A stretch of 64,000 bases of DNA from Sipunculus nudus (lineage: Eukaryota; Annelida; Sipuncula; Golfingiida; Sipunculidae). The position numbers and the translations under genes were made by a program. This document shows, piece after piece, positions 38,401 to 50,808 of the stretch. The notes below the pieces were generated by a model, which had not been told where the DNA came from, ran no database searches, and saw only the letters and a program-made list of their open reading frames with translations. The stretch's first letter is position 1. The number at the start of each line of letters is the position of its first letter. The DNA is taken from assembly GCA_026874595.1 (NCBI GenBank), contig CM049307.1:81074643-81138642 (forward strand). Direction: 5' to 3'.

Positions 38401-39793
38401 TGTGTACAAGTCCAAGTCTAGGACCCTCTAGTCCAAGTCCGAGTTCAAGTCCCTGAAAAAGTGGACTCAAGTCCAGACTCGAGTCAAGTACGGACTCAAT
38501 TCCAACATCACTGCAAGCGACACAGAAGTTTAAAAAATCTGTTTTAAACATTTAATAAATTTATTGCAAATACAAAGCCAATGATTTGCCTTGCTTCTTG
38601 TCAATGACCGATTGCATGTCACCTTAGACAGAGTTTCTGTGGGGCTTTAAAAAGTCCTATTTCTTTTTTTTTTTTATTTTTAAGGCCTTGGAAAGATCTT
38701 AAAAATGCCACTTATCCTAACATAGGTCTTGAAAAGGTCTCAAATTTGATTTGACCAATCCTGATATAATTAATGTGTACAAACAGTTTGATGATCAAAT
38801 GTAAGCTTCAGGCAGTTTTGGAGAAGTTGCTGCAGTTACTTGTCGAAGAAAGATCTCCGTAGATTCTCAGAACTCCTCTGCTAATAAATGCTCTACAAAT
38901 GTCAGGAGTTTTAGTCTCTCCAACAGACACCAGGTGAAGTTTTAAAGTACAGTAGGGCCATCAAAGAATTCTCTGTTTAAAAAGGGTCTAAAATTTTCTG
39001 TCAGCTGGTCTTAAAAAGGTCTTAAATTAGCTTTGCCAAGAGGTGCAGGAACCCTATTTCATTGGAGCTTAGAAACTTTATATACTTTTTAACGTCAGAC
39101 ATTATTGGAAATTCATATACTTTCACTATTTCAATACAGGGATAACTGAAGATACCAATGCAATATTTGTGTTCATATGTAATATTTCAGTGCACCAGTC
39201 TATAGCTGTTCAAGTGATAAAATAAAAGCTTTGTATTGGATTGTGTTATGTATCATTATATTCATCAAAAACAGTAAGAGCCTGTATGAAACGATAGCCA
39301 CCTTACATCGACATTACCGTAGTTTTTCCACACCATAAAAACTCAAATGCCTTTATTCCATTGAACTTTTGTGGAAGAATGGCCAATAGACATTTCCTTG
39401 TTTCCTTGATTCAAATTATGTTTAAAGTCAATATCATTTAATGCTTCCAATAAGTTTCAGTGAATTTATGTGGATTATTGGGATATAGGTAACTTAACTT
39501 TTATGACAGGCATGGATTGGGATTAATTTGTTGGCCTAGCTGTGTGCCAGTGCTTTCTGGGCAGTTTTAGGTATTTTTGGTTTTCTAAAGTTTTAGCTTC
39601 TTTTATAGAATCCCGAGATGAACACACAGTGGCATTGTCAGCAAAAGACAAGGAGTTGACAGAGCTGAAAGCAAAACTACAGATGAGGGATGCTCAGATA
39701 GCTCACATGAGAGACGAGGACAGCCAGAGAGCCAACATGCTGCAGTCTGCCATCCATAACTACATCAGTCGGACCCCGTACAAAGAGGACTAG
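19114..39793 (+). CDS. LRRC45: LRRC45, leucine-rich repeat and coiled-coil centrosome protein (16 coding exons, 676 aa)
   Basis: Spliced CDS: 19114-19208, 20077-20231, 20947-21008, 21852-21922, 22635-22813, 24100-24228, 25326-25438, 26237-26295, 29458-29535, 30885-31020, 32549-32626, 33333-33444, 34201-34457, 35072-35245, 36838-36985, 39609-39793. All introns are GT-AG and every junction keeps phase; the total is 2,031 nt including TAG. Residues ~50-230 (exons 2-6) are RNI-type leucine-rich repeats, e.g. [13 protein letters not shown] in exon 5 and [14 protein letters not shown] in exon 6. Residues ~240-660 are Glu/Lys/Gln-rich heptads, a long coiled coil. The C-terminus ([18 protein letters not shown]) closely resembles vertebrate LRRC45, which is 670 aa in human. 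Family knowledge: LRRC45 joins C-Nap1 and rootletin in the centrosome linker and acts at distal appendages in ciliogenesis. The start is the first Met before the conserved VEEFR; the AG just upstream (19111-19112) suggests a 5' UTR intron. The transcription start was not located. Confidence 0.95.
19914..20120 (+). repeat. Three 69-bp tandem copies spanning the LRRC45 exon 2 acceptor
   Basis: The word TTCATG recurs at 19914, 19983 and 20052, exactly 69 bp apart. Each unit holds the intron end plus the start of exon 2 (GAAGCAGGGCTC...CATTGCCT). The third copy is the true boundary (AG at 20075-20076). In copy 2 the AG is AC (20006-20007). In copy 1 the AG (19937-19938) survives, but the exon copy reads ATG TAG at once, an in-frame stop. 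Confidence 0.9.
21156..21564. mobile_element. Diverged hAT-like element, relative of 6311-6958
   Basis: Begins TAGGGTTTGGAGTCGGTT and ends TCATCAGCCCATCACTA, resembling TAGTGGTGGGAGTCGGTT and CCCACCACTA of the other copy. In LRRC45 intron 3. Target duplication not visible. Confidence 0.4.
26385..28840 (-). repeat. Dispersed repeat family A, copy 3 (inverted), with DR1-containing tandem array
   Basis: Begins TTTTTAGCTCAGCTGACTTT and ends GCTGAGCGTCATGACCCATG, the family A ends in reverse. Inside, 26600-27290 holds units of about 135-146 bp, each with AGGTCAAAGGTCA. It fills most of LRRC45 intron 8. A GT/CCGGC-rich stretch at 26440-26490 matches the (GGAC)n stretch of the other copies. Confidence 0.6.
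29273..29453 (+). repeat. (ATT)n microsatellites abutting the LRRC45 exon 9 acceptor
   Basis: (ATT)n at about 29273-29335 and again at 29418-29453, the latter ending four bases before the acceptor (attccag at 29451-29457). Confidence 0.95.
29972..30520. mobile_element. 549-bp element with ATGCCCCTGCCA inverted ends
   Basis: ATGCCCCTGCCA at 29972-29983 and TGGCAGGGGCAT at 30509-30520. No coding capacity. In LRRC45 intron 9. Confidence 0.6.
31131..31765. repeat. Dispersed repeat family E, copy 1, with AGGTCA tandem units
   Basis: Starts ACGCCCAGCATATGATG...ATTATGGTATA and ends ATTTGTGGTTCTCTTGTTAT. It contains repeated units carrying AGGTCA direct repeats (31325, 31475, 31561, 31701). Same plan as 40307-40845. 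In LRRC45 intron 10. Confidence 0.65.
35484..36633 (-). repeat. Dispersed repeat family A, copy 4 (inverted, short)
   Basis: Begins TTTAGCTCAGCTGACTGTAA and ends CAGCTGAGCGATGTGACCCA...CCCTTGTT. The interior in reverse matches 57690-58170. Most of LRRC45 intron 14. Confidence 0.7.
37532..38513. mobile_element. hAT-like non-autonomous element, AGTCC-rich (982 bp)
   Basis: CAGTGTTGTTG at the left and CAACATCACTG at the right are inverted. Flanking octamers TAAGTGAC and CAAGCGAC agree at 6 of 8, an aged 8-bp duplication. Both ends are rich in ACTCAAGTCC/GAGTCC words. In LRRC45 intron 15. Confidence 0.7.
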
Positions 39794-40306
39794 TTCCTGC
39801 CGTAAAGAGCTAACAACATTAAGACATTGTAGCAGATCTAAATTCTTTCACCATGGTCTTCAGCTAAAATTCATGCATTATGCATGGATTTTGTTGACAT
39901 TAATCACTTCATGGGGCCCCAGGCTTAAAATATACATTTTAGCTCTAATATTTTCAACTACACTGGCATCTTTCATAAGGCTTTGCAGGAATCTTTTTTC
40001 AGACTTCTCAGTTCAGAATATTGTTTCTAGTTGTCTTTCATGATCCATACTAATGACAGCTGGTTTGTCTGTATAACTCATGCATATGCATGATCTGGAT
40101 TAAAGCTCTGGTTATTGAATCAAGATCTGAAACAGTGGTCTTGGAATTTATAAAATACTATATATATATATTTAAAAGTAAACTCTGATGCATAATGTTG
40201 CATTTTTATATGATTATCTTAGTATTAATTTAAAGGAGGTTGCCTTTGGAATAAGGTGCCCATTACATTGCCCATAGATTTGCAGATTTAGCCAAATCAT
40301 TGCTTT

Positions 40307-40845
40307 TTATGCACGCCTGACACAGATGAGACGTATTATGGTATACCCTCAGTCCATTTGTTTGTCCATCCATTTACTTTTATTATTTTTGCGATAACTA
40401 CTCGGGCTTTGATAGATTTTCATAACTCGCCATAACGATTTTCCAATTGATTATCTCAAAGTTTGATTTGGGGCAAAATCCACATATCTTCAATAAGATC
40501 AGAGGTCACTAGGCTAATTTGTGGTGTTGCCAAGATAACTTACCAGGAATATGATTAGTTTTGATAAAACTCAATAGAAATATCAATCAGTATAATAACT
40601 CACCTAACTTCAATTTCCAGCTAAATATGAATATTTAATGAGTTCAGAGGTCACCAGAATTTGGTGTGACCGTTATGACTTACTGAAAATCTGATGGATT
40701 TTCATGAAACTCATTTTCAATATTAACCAATAGTTTCTCACCTGTATTTCATTCTCAGGAAAATTCATTCATATTTAATGAGGTCAGAGGTCACAAGAAA
40801 CACATCGAGCGTATTATGCACCATTTGTGGTGCTCTTGTTATATA
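40307..40845. repeat. Dispersed repeat family E, copy 2
   Basis: Same order as 31131-31765: GCACGCCTGACACAGATGAG...GTATTATGGTATA, AGGTCA units at 40496, 40641 and 40781, and end CATTTGTGGTGCTCTTGTTA. Confidence 0.65.
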
Positions 40846-41931
40846 ATTATAATGAGCTTATGAATCAGGGTTTATAGTGACACTATTGTTTATAAAACTG
40901 TAGAACTGTTTAGGTGTATTTATATCGGATTCCTTGCCAGGAGAAAGTACTCACATTATGATAAGAATGAAGATTACGAGGCAGATTATTTATAGTGAGT
41001 AGCAGGTGCTTCAGTGTGACTACTACAGCAGTGTAATCACATGTGATGATAGCCAGACACAAATAGGTAGATTGTTAGTAGTTATCGCAGTTACTCATAC
41101 TGTTACAGGAAATGTACAGTTTCACATATTTTTCCAGAAAAAGTGCAGTGGAACACTGAATCACACAAATTCTTTCCATGCATTCAGAGATTACATGTAA
41201 AACAAATGTATATGGTTGCTCTTTCACAATTGGTGCTTTATATCAAATTCGAACATAATATTATTATTTCTTAAAACTTTAAATTATCAATTTAAAATAT
41301 TAAGTTCAAGTGTTTTTAAAAAAATCTTGAATACAGATGTCTGGCACGTTTGATTTGCAAAAATTTTATGCTGTGAACATATCTAGTAAATTGTGAACAT
41401 GAGAAATCTGCATGTTGGTTTGGCTTTTTATGTGTTGTCAGTCATAGCTGTCATTTGCATTCTATTTCACTTGGAGAAAACTGATATTAATATGTATTTT
41501 TATCCATCCATTCCCCTTGAAATCCCAAACATTTCATACTACTATGAAATAATTTTTATTGTATACATCTGTTAAATATCATTACTTATTAAAATTTAAG
41601 TATTACACAAATAAGTGTAAAAAATGAGGCTTAAGTTTTTACATATCAGTTTATGGAGGCATAGATGAGAGTAGTTTACTTTATGATGATGAGATTACTG
41701 TATTATTATTAATTTAAATCGTACAGCATTCAACTTTTAGCTTTAGTATTTTATCATGTGACACTGCATGCACACTCTGTGATATTGTGAAGTCTGTCCA
41801 TTCATTATGTGCACACAGACTAGTTATATTTTTAGTCATCACATTCTGCGTGATTACCCCCATATAATATTATTTGATTTACATAATTGTGGGTCACTAT
41901 TTTTATATGTACATATCTGTTATGCTTAGAT

Positions 41932-41937
41932 AATAAA
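41932..41937 (+). terminator. Candidate poly(A) signal AATAAA, LRRC45
   Basis: AATAAA followed within 30 nt by a T-rich stretch (cattctctttctgtatttg). It is about 2.1 kb past the stop. An ATTAAA at 40099-40104 is a nearer alternative. Cleavage at either leaves LRRC45 and SGSH transcripts non-overlapping. Confidence 0.4.
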
Positions 41938-43370
41938 AAATATTAAATTTTTCACTCTCATTCTCTTTCTGTATTTGTATTTATTCTTGTGAATTTTAAT
42001 AGTTCAATCAGAGGCATCCAACTACAATTCGAGAATTTGGGCATGGTCCAAAAAAAACATTATGCTGTTCTAAACTTTGCTGATGCATGTCTTGCTTACC
42101 ACCAGATTCTCCTGGATGCTGTCCTCCGAGTACTTTCATTTCAAAACCCTTATCGAACCCTGACCGGTTTCAGGCCTGGCAAAGGTAAATGACCAAAAAA
42201 AGGGTAAGTGCTCTGGGAATAAAAAGAGTAGACTTCTTTGAGATAAACAGTGAAATACAGTAAAGTTAGCGCCAATTCCCCCATTTTCCACACAAACTGA
42301 ATATAGATGTGCTTGGCATAGCACAATTGTGTATATATATCGATGCATATTGTTACAAGTTTTGTCAGAAACATACATGGCGCACATCTCCCTGCATGAG
42401 GATAAGGGCGTTTTCCACATGTTGTGACACCAAAAATGTGAAATGTTCCATTCTTGTTCTAACTGGACTGTTGCAGCAGGAGCAAAATTGTATATATCAG
42501 AATTATTTCATGAAAAAAAGGAAAAAAAGTGCTGCTGAGAAAAAAAAGAGTAAAGAAAAAGAGTATTTAGCGTTATTTTCAGAAAATCCTAAAAAAGTGA
42601 CTTAATAAAGAATGATTTGGCAGGCCTGGGTTTATTTCTCCCATTTTCTCAAAATCATTGCTGGACATGAATGATGTACCTTACACAGCTTCTGGGGGCA
42701 AAAGCTTGTTGAATCCAGGCCGCTCAAGTCAAACCTTGGGTTTTTGGGAGCATTCTAAATGGGTCTCAAATTTTGCAGGATCCATGTGAACATCCTATTT
42801 TAGTATTTTGCATCACTGATCTGTTCATGCAGTGTATGACATGAGCAACATCAAGTTGTGAAAAGTTTAGAACACATCAAAAATGTAAAATAGATTGGTT
42901 CTGAAATATGAAAGACTAGTAAGAATTAGAATTAGTCAATTCTAAAATTTTTCAGCCAAACAGCCAGAAATCCTTACTTAGGGCTAAAGCTTGGACCCCA
43001 AGAGGCGATTGCCTGAAGATGCTGAACACTATAGAAAACTTTCCACTGTGTCCCTGAAATCCATGTATGCTGCATTTTCTTTGATAGTAAAGCTACCGAT
43101 TTTGCATGATCTTAGCTGTGTTAATGAAAAAACAAAAGTGGACAGTGAAATCTATTATAATATGAAACCTTTTCAACCAAAGACTTTGCACAGCCCAGGA
43201 TCCTCGACTTATGGAGCTGTTCACTCATGGGAGCTATTCCAAGATTGTTGCATTATATGAAAGTTGAAACCAAGCGGTATGTTCCATTGCTGAAAAAAAT
43301 TTTGTCCATGAAACGATTTTCTGAAAAACATACAAGTAATAAAGGACAGAAATCTTAGGATTGTACAGAT

Positions 43371-43380
43371 TTTATTTATT
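43371..43380 (-). terminator. Poly(A) signal AATAAATAAA, SGSH
   Basis: Overlapping AATAAA hexamers begin only 34 nt after the SGSH stop codon, implying a 3' UTR of roughly 60 nt. Confidence 0.65.
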
Positions 43381-43413
43381 TTTTACAAATATACAGGATT
43401 TGATATAAAAGTA

Positions 43414-46301
43414 TTAATTGAGCTCATTGTCCATGGACATACACTGTGGTGACAGTTTGTACGCCCCAACGTTCTCCAGCACCGATGAAGGCGCACAGAT
43501 CCAAGGATCATTCGTAAAATTCTGCCACTGATTCAGCTGCATTCCCAGAGTCTTTCTCACATCTAAATATTCTGATTTGTATGCTAAATTAGTAAGTTCA
43601 TGGGGGTCAAGGTGAAGGTCATACAGCTCCCACTGATCCCTGTAGTAATACTGATGGAGCGTTTTGAACCAGTTTAAGGACTCCCCAGATTTAGTCCTGT
43701 TCAGAAGGTCCTGAAAGCTGGGAGACAGGTAAAAGTCCTGATCTATTGGATATGGCATTTTGTAATTGAGGTTTTGGATGAGTTTATATTGTGAAGTGCG
43801 CATCACCCTCATGGGGTAGTACATAGTAACCTCGTGTAGGTTATGACTAGCGTATATGGACTTTCGATCACCGGTTTGTTGATCCAGTAGGGGTAGCAGC
43901 GATGAACCACTCAGCCGGGCGTCGTACTTGAGAATTTTATATTTGGGGTATGGTACTTGGAGCCAGTCCAGCACAGTGGGTGTAACATCTAGCAAACTCA
44001 CCAGAGCATCACTTCTCTGAAAAGATCAGTCATATATATTATTATATACCTATAATATAATAATGCATACATAATTTAAAGTATATACTTTAAAGACAAA
44101 GAAATAAAAGGCTTTTCCTGAATAATGTCTATTTTCCATGACCAGATTTCAAATTTTACAAGTTTTGATCACCCTTTGAATATAACTTTGTTTCTCAAAA
44201 AGAAAAACAACTCTAGTGGTAAATTATATCACAACAAAACATACAGCACATTGCATTAGTTGCAATCATTACAATGATAAAGTATATTACAGTTTAGATT
44301 CCACACCAACTTTTTTTTATAGAAATATAACCAATCCTCCTATAAGACTAATTTCAAAACTATTTTTAAAGAAATCCACATCATCTTACATTACCAGGTC
44401 ATTTATATTATGCTGAGCAACTTTTACATCTACCAATTATGTACAGGCCAGGCATTTTATCAACCTGTTATAAGGCCCCCAGCTTATGTGATACAAAATG
44501 GAATGGAAAAAAACCTACTCTCAAAGCCAAGCTGGGGACTCCAAATCCCCTAATTATTTATATAAGTAGATGGTAATATAAAAAAATAAATAGGGGCATC
44601 TTGTATGAAGTGAATTAAGTCCAATAAAAATAAAAGGTATGGTTCTCAGGCACCTTCCGCGTCAGTTTTAAACTCCTGCATCAACATTTTTATTTTGATT
44701 TACAATAGAAACTTACCAATTTTGAGCTCAAGGCGCTCAGACATTTCTTTCAAAAGTAGGTAAAATCATACAATTTTGATAAAATTTCCTGTGATATGTA
44801 GTGCTGTTTAACTTGTTTAGTAAAATAAATCTGTTATTTTTATGCTTTTCCCTAATCATTTGACATTTTTATCGGAACATACAAAAAAATTAAAAATAAA
44901 AAAAACGCCTGCCCGCATTGATTTCTGAGAACCAGTGCCTGAGAGCCAAACGTAATTTTTTTTGGCCTAATAAGATTATTATTAACAATATTAATTTAAT
45001 ACATTCTCCATTACACTCTGTGGAAGTTTTAGACCCACCTTTCCCCAGCTCTCTGTATGTGCTGGTGAGGACAGAATCATGGGTTCTGCCATCCCTGAGT
45101 CGTATAGGTTCGTCCTGCCATTTGGGAAAGGAATTCCATTATCTGATGTGTAGAGAACCAGCGTGTCATCCATATGGCCAGCAGCTGCCAGCTCTGCCAG
45201 CATCAGACCTATACCTGTAAGCACAAACATATTATAAACAGTGGATTGGTGTACGTCTCTCTCCACTGGTGACCTGAGCTAGATCCCCGCTTGGTTATGA
45301 GAATATGATGTAGTAGCCCATCCTAGGGAGGTGTTTTTTTTTTTGTTCTTTAATTTCCTCAACCTCTAGACAATGTACCAAACGCCACAATCAGAGCCAT
45401 AGAGAGTGCCTAGATTTGTTATAATAACTATTTGTACAATCCATGCAAAATAAATAAAGTTTATAGGTTTATAGTTTATAGCCTGGCTCTATTCAAGCAT
45501 GGCCATCCATACAAAGAATTTCACCATGGGTAAAGGCATCACCCCTACCAGGTATTGGTGGAATATCATCTTTAAAACATAATATCTTTGTGTATAATAT
45601 ACAGGTTAACAATCAGTGATTTTGTTGACTATATTCTATTATTTCTAAGATAATTGTAAAACTTTTGTTAACTATTTAATGTTAAATTGTAAAAAAATAT
45701 ATGATTTTATTAGAAATACTAAATGTCATTCCTTTAAAATCTGATTTTATAATATCACAAAATAAAACAGAAAAAAAATTTGAGAAAAAAATGCAATTTC
45801 AATGTTATTTTGTGAACAAATGTCATCTTGTTGAAAATATAGTTTTCCTATAATATTTTTAAAAGTGCAATCTATTACACATTTAAAATACAACTCAGGT
45901 CATTTTGTACATTGGCTCTCTCTGAAATCCTAAGGATACCTTGATCAAGTCTACTGATGGTGGTATACTGAGCGGCCAGGTCTGAACGAGCAGCGGGAGT
46001 ATCCTGTACAAAGTATGGCACCATCACCTCTGATGGATCATAGTGTACCGGCTTCCAGTCAGGAATCAGTCCCATGCCTGGTTCTCCGTTACCGAACTTC
46101 TCACAGAACACACCAAACTCAGGGTTAGTGTGGCCGCAGCGGTGAGGGTCGTGGAAACCAATATACAGAAGGAAAGGCCTGCAAAACAATTTTTTTTTTC
46201 TAAGGATAGTTGAAATGGCCTGTAGTTCTGATGAAGAAAACTGTATGACAAGAACCATGTATAATTCCTTCTACATTTTTTGGCAACAATTTTTGAAATT
46301 C

Positions 46302-46377
<76 letters not shown>

Positions 46378-49300
46378 AGTTTTGCAAATTTCATTGACAA
46401 AACCAAGCTGACAATCTTGAGCTAGGACCATTTGATGATACATAGTGCTTATGTCACGGCAGTATTAGTAGGTGCAGTGAAACCTGTGTAATATAAGACC
46501 ACCAATCTGACTGTACTTAAAGTGGTCTTAATTCACAGGTGGTCTTATTAGACAGGTCAGTTATAATCAACAGGAATTCTTTCAGTTCAACAAAGGGTGG
46601 CCTTAATAGACAGGTGGTCTCATAGGACAGGTGATCTTTGAGATGGGTTCTACTCTACCACTTTCACTAGCCGTGACAACCAAACTCAGTTGGCAATCGG
46701 ATAATTGGGCTGGTAAGCCTACTCGAGTCGTGATACAAATAATATTGAGGTATGTATTGTAGTGGTCTTGTGTCAGGTTGCATTCATATTGTATTAAACG
46801 GCACTTAATCTCAATATTATGCTAAGAATGATGAATTTACACAATAGTACACATGTCAGCTCATAACCCAAACTGAAACACTGTCTCCATGGAAACGGGT
46901 CATTTCCTGTACCCCCGGCAAGCTGCCTGCCTCCTGTAACCTGTGCAAGCCTTGCTTGTGTTCATGCGGTCATATATTCAACAAACATGCTGAGGAGTTT
47001 ACCAATGTGCAATGTTTACCAATGAAACTTTTCTCGCTCATGTTTGGTATTATTGGAAAGTACACAAAAAATGCAAATGATTAGTCTGGTTTATGTTGAT
47101 TGACAGTGTACCTGTAGGCAAAATATTTGCATCTTCGAATCATAAGGCCTTATAATGCGTTCCTCAGACTTAGATGTATGACACTCTGGCACCAGTAAAG
47201 TGGTGGTAATGCAAGAGGGTCGATATGATGCTACACTTTCATGTGACATTAATCATGACACGCAAACATCCCTCCTAAATCATGAAGATAATAAGGTATG
47301 GCCACTTCACAAATGCCATAATTTTCACAACTATTTCAAGACATTCAACACCATCCAGGTTTGCTAAATAAACACATTTATTTCATTGTTATTTCAATTA
47401 TCATAAATTTCTCCCATGATTAAACATGCATTTTTTTAATACCAAAATAAATTTGACAAAAATATTGAAAAAAAAATTCGTGGACAGGGGTGCTCTTAAG
47501 CCTTCAGGGTTTTCCATGCATTGAGTCATGAATAATATAATAGTCATAACCTATCTGTAAGACATCAGGTCTATTTATAACCTCCAAGGTTTATCACAAT
47601 TTCACCATGTTTCCTTTTTAAAGCATCTTCTTAAGTATTCAAATTATGGACCTTCAGTCAAAATATCGTGCTCTTCAACCACAAGACTACTTGGGTTTAT
47701 TGGAGTCCATTTCTGGAATTTTCTTTCCTGTGATTTTTGGAAGATGATGCCCAAGCAGCAATCAAAATGTGTTGGCTTGTTTATATTAAAAGGTGTATTT
47801 GCTATTCAAGTACTGTGCTTTAGTAATATGTTGGTATTAAGATGACGAATACACTAGATATATCTTTTGGATTAGATATGATTAATTCATGTTAATGGAT
47901 CACTTCAAATGTGCTGCAATTTGAAACAAAAGTGTCAATATTGCTTGATTGTGAGACATGTTACAACTGGAACTTAGTACATTTTGGGGTATAAAAAATA
48001 TTTGTTAAATGAATTTTAAGACACCCAGAGCACTCATTAACCTGAAGGTTCTTTGACATAAATTATGGTCTTAGGATTAAGCAAACTGGTGTCAGGAAAT
48101 CTCTGGATACAAGACTAAATAGCAAAATTCATCTTTGAGTAAAATTACTCTAATATTACAAAATCAATGGAATATGCATATGTCCCCAAGGTGACCAAAT
48201 CTGATCAGTAATCAATCCATTTAATGAAAGATCTCGCCAATACTGCGTGAACATCATTGGTCACTGCTTCCAAAAACTGGAGCTGAAAATTTCAAATATG
48301 TTCTGTAGTTACCAGCTAAGTTCACTTAATGATTTCAACTAAATCTATGTCTTAGGCAGGCAGTCAATTGTTTAATTGAGTTGTACCTTGAGTCGTTTGC
48401 CTGGAGAAATTTCCTCATCAGCTCGGCCATGTACGTGATGTTCCTGCCGACCTGGTTGATGGAGTGCCCCTCTTCAGTGTATGCAAAGTCAAACGGGTAC
48501 ACATACTCTGGGCCTACATGCTTCTTACCAATAATACCTAAAGCAAGATGATAAAATATTTATTCAATTGCACATATATTCAAGCTGTAAAAGCAGTTAA
48601 ATTCATTTAAAAATTAACCAAAAAAATCTAAATTAACTAATGAACATTTTTCATGCTAAAATTTTTAACTGTTCAAAACTATTTACTGTATTATGAATGA
48701 CTATTTATCAGGTCTCCAAAGTACATTTCATTTTAAGGTCAAAGAACTGTACCAATCAATTTTTCCTAGATGTAATGCTCAGTCCACAGAAATCAACAAG
48801 AACAATATCTAACCATGTTTCATTTTAATAAGTCAAACATGTTAACTTAGAAACATGTATTCTACATTCAAACAAAAATCTTTTACAAGTTCAAATATTT
48901 AAGAAATTAGTTAATATAACTTGTATAAAACATAAAAAAAGTGTTATGAAGTGACAAGTTAAGGCTATTACAGCTATCCTCCTCCAATTAATTTTTCTAT
49001 TCTATTCATTCAAAAAAATATTTGTTCATGAGTATACACCTGTGCGGAAACCATGTTCTCCAAGAATCAAAGGCAAGCTGCGAACATCATCAAACGAGTT
49101 AAAATGGTGAATATCCTGATGCAGGCCGTACATCCCATTCTGATGCTGAGGGAGGCCTGTCAAGATGGCCGACCTACAATCATATATCATGGTTCCCATG
49201 ACAACTACAGCAGACTATACAAATTTTTGTTATGGTTTGAATATGCTAATATCAACTTAAAATATTAACAATCCCCTAAAAGGGAAAGTGGTGAGACAGG

Positions 49301-50671
49301 ATTGATAAAGTCAGAGAGCTGGGTTATAACTGAGGCAATCTTTACACAATGCATTGTTTGTACCATTCTTGAATATACTCTGATTGTATGCTCAAAATGG
49401 ATTGGTGGTCTCCATTTTCATATTGGATGGGTGAATAATCTTCTTAGAATTGGACTTAGCACAGGTAGATATATAAATGAGCTTTAGAAGTAACTTCCAT
49501 TTCTGATAATTTGAGTTTATGTACTGGACAGCTTTGACTTGCATTCAACTCAGGGCCTGTAAAAACTGAAACAATTTGGCCTCTGTCTGAAAAAGCACAA
49601 CTATAAACTTTACCTTATTTCAGTGACTTCTAAAAAAACAATCATGTAGTAAGTCTAGTAATGCTTAGAATACTTTTTCTGTTGCAAGTATAAAGTCTTA
49701 GTTCTGTTGAGCAGATATAGGTGGCAATTACTGTGCTTTTCACCACCTCATACTAGATGCAGTCTAAGGGCCTGACTGAAAGCAAAGTGCTGCCATCTGT
49801 CAATTTCATAACTAACAAAATGGTCATATTTCAGGAAAAACATTGAACAGTTATACCTGCTAGGTGAGCAACTACTGACAGAGGTGAACGCATTGTCAAA
49901 CACCATCCCCCTCTGTGCCAGCTTATTTAGATGAGGCATCTTGCTCACAGGATGATGGTACACCTCGCTCTCAAATCCCCCATCATCAGCTGTCAAGAAA
50001 TGTTGTTATTTATTATCAGTTTAAAGGGTTTACTTATTAAGAGTTCAATAGGTATTAATTAAAGTCTAAACTACGTTGTCAGTTAAATACATATAGTAAT
50101 TATATCCCTTACTTGATACATATAAATGAGTAAAACACTTTGAATTTAGACCATCATTTTACTCTGTCATAAATGCGATTTAATTAATAATGTGACCAAT
50201 ATCTTGACATTCTTTAACCTGCTGCAATATAACAATGCAAAGAAATATTCAGCTAGTTGTGTTTTGGTATCCATATTTTTTGCAAACATTTGTTTTTTAT
50301 ATAGTTTAAAAAAATGTAAACTAACATTGTCCTTAAATGTGATCAATGTTAAAATGTTAATTATATTAATCAATATTGCAATTTAAAATTTGCTCATATA
50401 ATAAATTATGAAAAAATCTTTCTTTTGCTGGGTCTAAAACATGTACCTATCCACTTAAAAGTGACAATACGAGACAAGTTAACTGAAGTGTGAACTTTGA
50501 AGCTAAATGAGAAGTAGCCCACTTTTCTCAGAAACCCTCCGATTTTTGGCATTTCAGAAATTATAAATAAACAAACTTACCCAGCAAGATCAAGGCATTT
50601 CGTATTTTATTGGTATCGGATCCTGAAATACTCAGTCCCCATATAAACACCATGCAAAATATCTTCTCCAT
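43414..50671 (-). CDS. SGSH: SGSH, N-sulfoglucosamine sulfohydrolase (heparan N-sulfatase; 7 exons, 508 aa)
   Basis: Exons (minus strand): 50671-50581, 49989-49857, 49173-49040, 48537-48387, 46178-45940, 45214-45039, 44016-43414; 1,527 nt with TAA, all GT-AG and in phase. Residues 1 to ~18 are a signal peptide ([16 protein letters not shown]). Sulfatase metal ligands are the ADD at 31-33; SSCSPSR holds Cys71 and Arg75, the CxPxR signal for conversion of Cys to formylglycine; IIGKKHVG supplies Lys124/His126, FHDPHRCGH the active-site His, and TSDNGIPF the Asp-Asn pair. Human SGSH is 502 aa with Cys70. Family role: lysosomal removal of N-linked sulfate from glucosamine at the non-reducing end of heparan sulfate. 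All catalytic residues I can place are present, so the enzyme should be active. The Arg75 codon is split by intron 2. It converges on LRRC45. The exon 48537-48387 is short but fits exactly. Confidence 0.96.
44620..44968. mobile_element. GGCC-ended MITE, copy 1
   Basis: Left end CCAATAAAAATAAAAGGTAT, right end CGTAATTTTTTTTGGCC; GTTCTCAGGCAC near the left end is inverted as GTGCCTGAGAGCC near the right. In the last SGSH intron. Confidence 0.7.
46301..46375. repeat. (TA)n(GA)n microsatellite
   Basis: (TA)20 then (GA)17, in an SGSH intron 122 bp upstream (transcript sense) of the exon beginning at 46178. Confidence 0.95.
46474..47200. repeat. Two dispersed repeats in an SGSH intron
   Basis: 46474-46650 carries repeated GGTGGTCTTA / GACAGGTGGTCT words beginning at CAGTGAAACCTGTG. 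46660-47200 is an inverted relative of 16660-17020. The rest of this intron to 48386 shows nothing recognisable. Confidence 0.5.
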
Positions 50672-50808
50672 TTTACCACGGACCAGTAAACACAGCTGTG
50701 TTTTGTTTATCAGTTTATGTCACATGCACATCACGCTCGCCTCCACTTCCTCCCTGCGGGGTTCACCCTTGTTGAGCTTTGGCTTGCCGTTCGCTATCGC
50801 CATCTGTT
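50672..50808 (-). promoter_or_regulatory. Probable SGSH proximal promoter / 5' UTR
   Basis: The 137 bp between the SGSH start codon and a transposon. It is GC-richer than its surroundings and holds a CACATG E-box (50721-50726) and, on the minus strand, GGAGGAAGTGGAG (50753-50741), an ETS-like site. Lysosomal genes including SGSH are TFEB (CLEAR, E-box type) targets in mammals; the E-box here is not the full CLEAR palindrome. No TATA box was seen. Confidence 0.3.

Larger units (their letters stand above)
39794..43360. other. LRRC45 3' UTR and LRRC45-SGSH interval
   Basis: No further exon recognised. Contains family E copy 2 (40307-40845) and a fragment of the AGTCC-rich element near 42705. 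Open frames at 41989-42192 and 42991-43260 lack recognisable similarity. Confidence 0.5.

Noticed and set aside
42991-43260. 89-aa open frame between LRRC45 and SGSH as a gene
   Set aside because: No recognisable similarity, no splice or promoter context, length compatible with chance.
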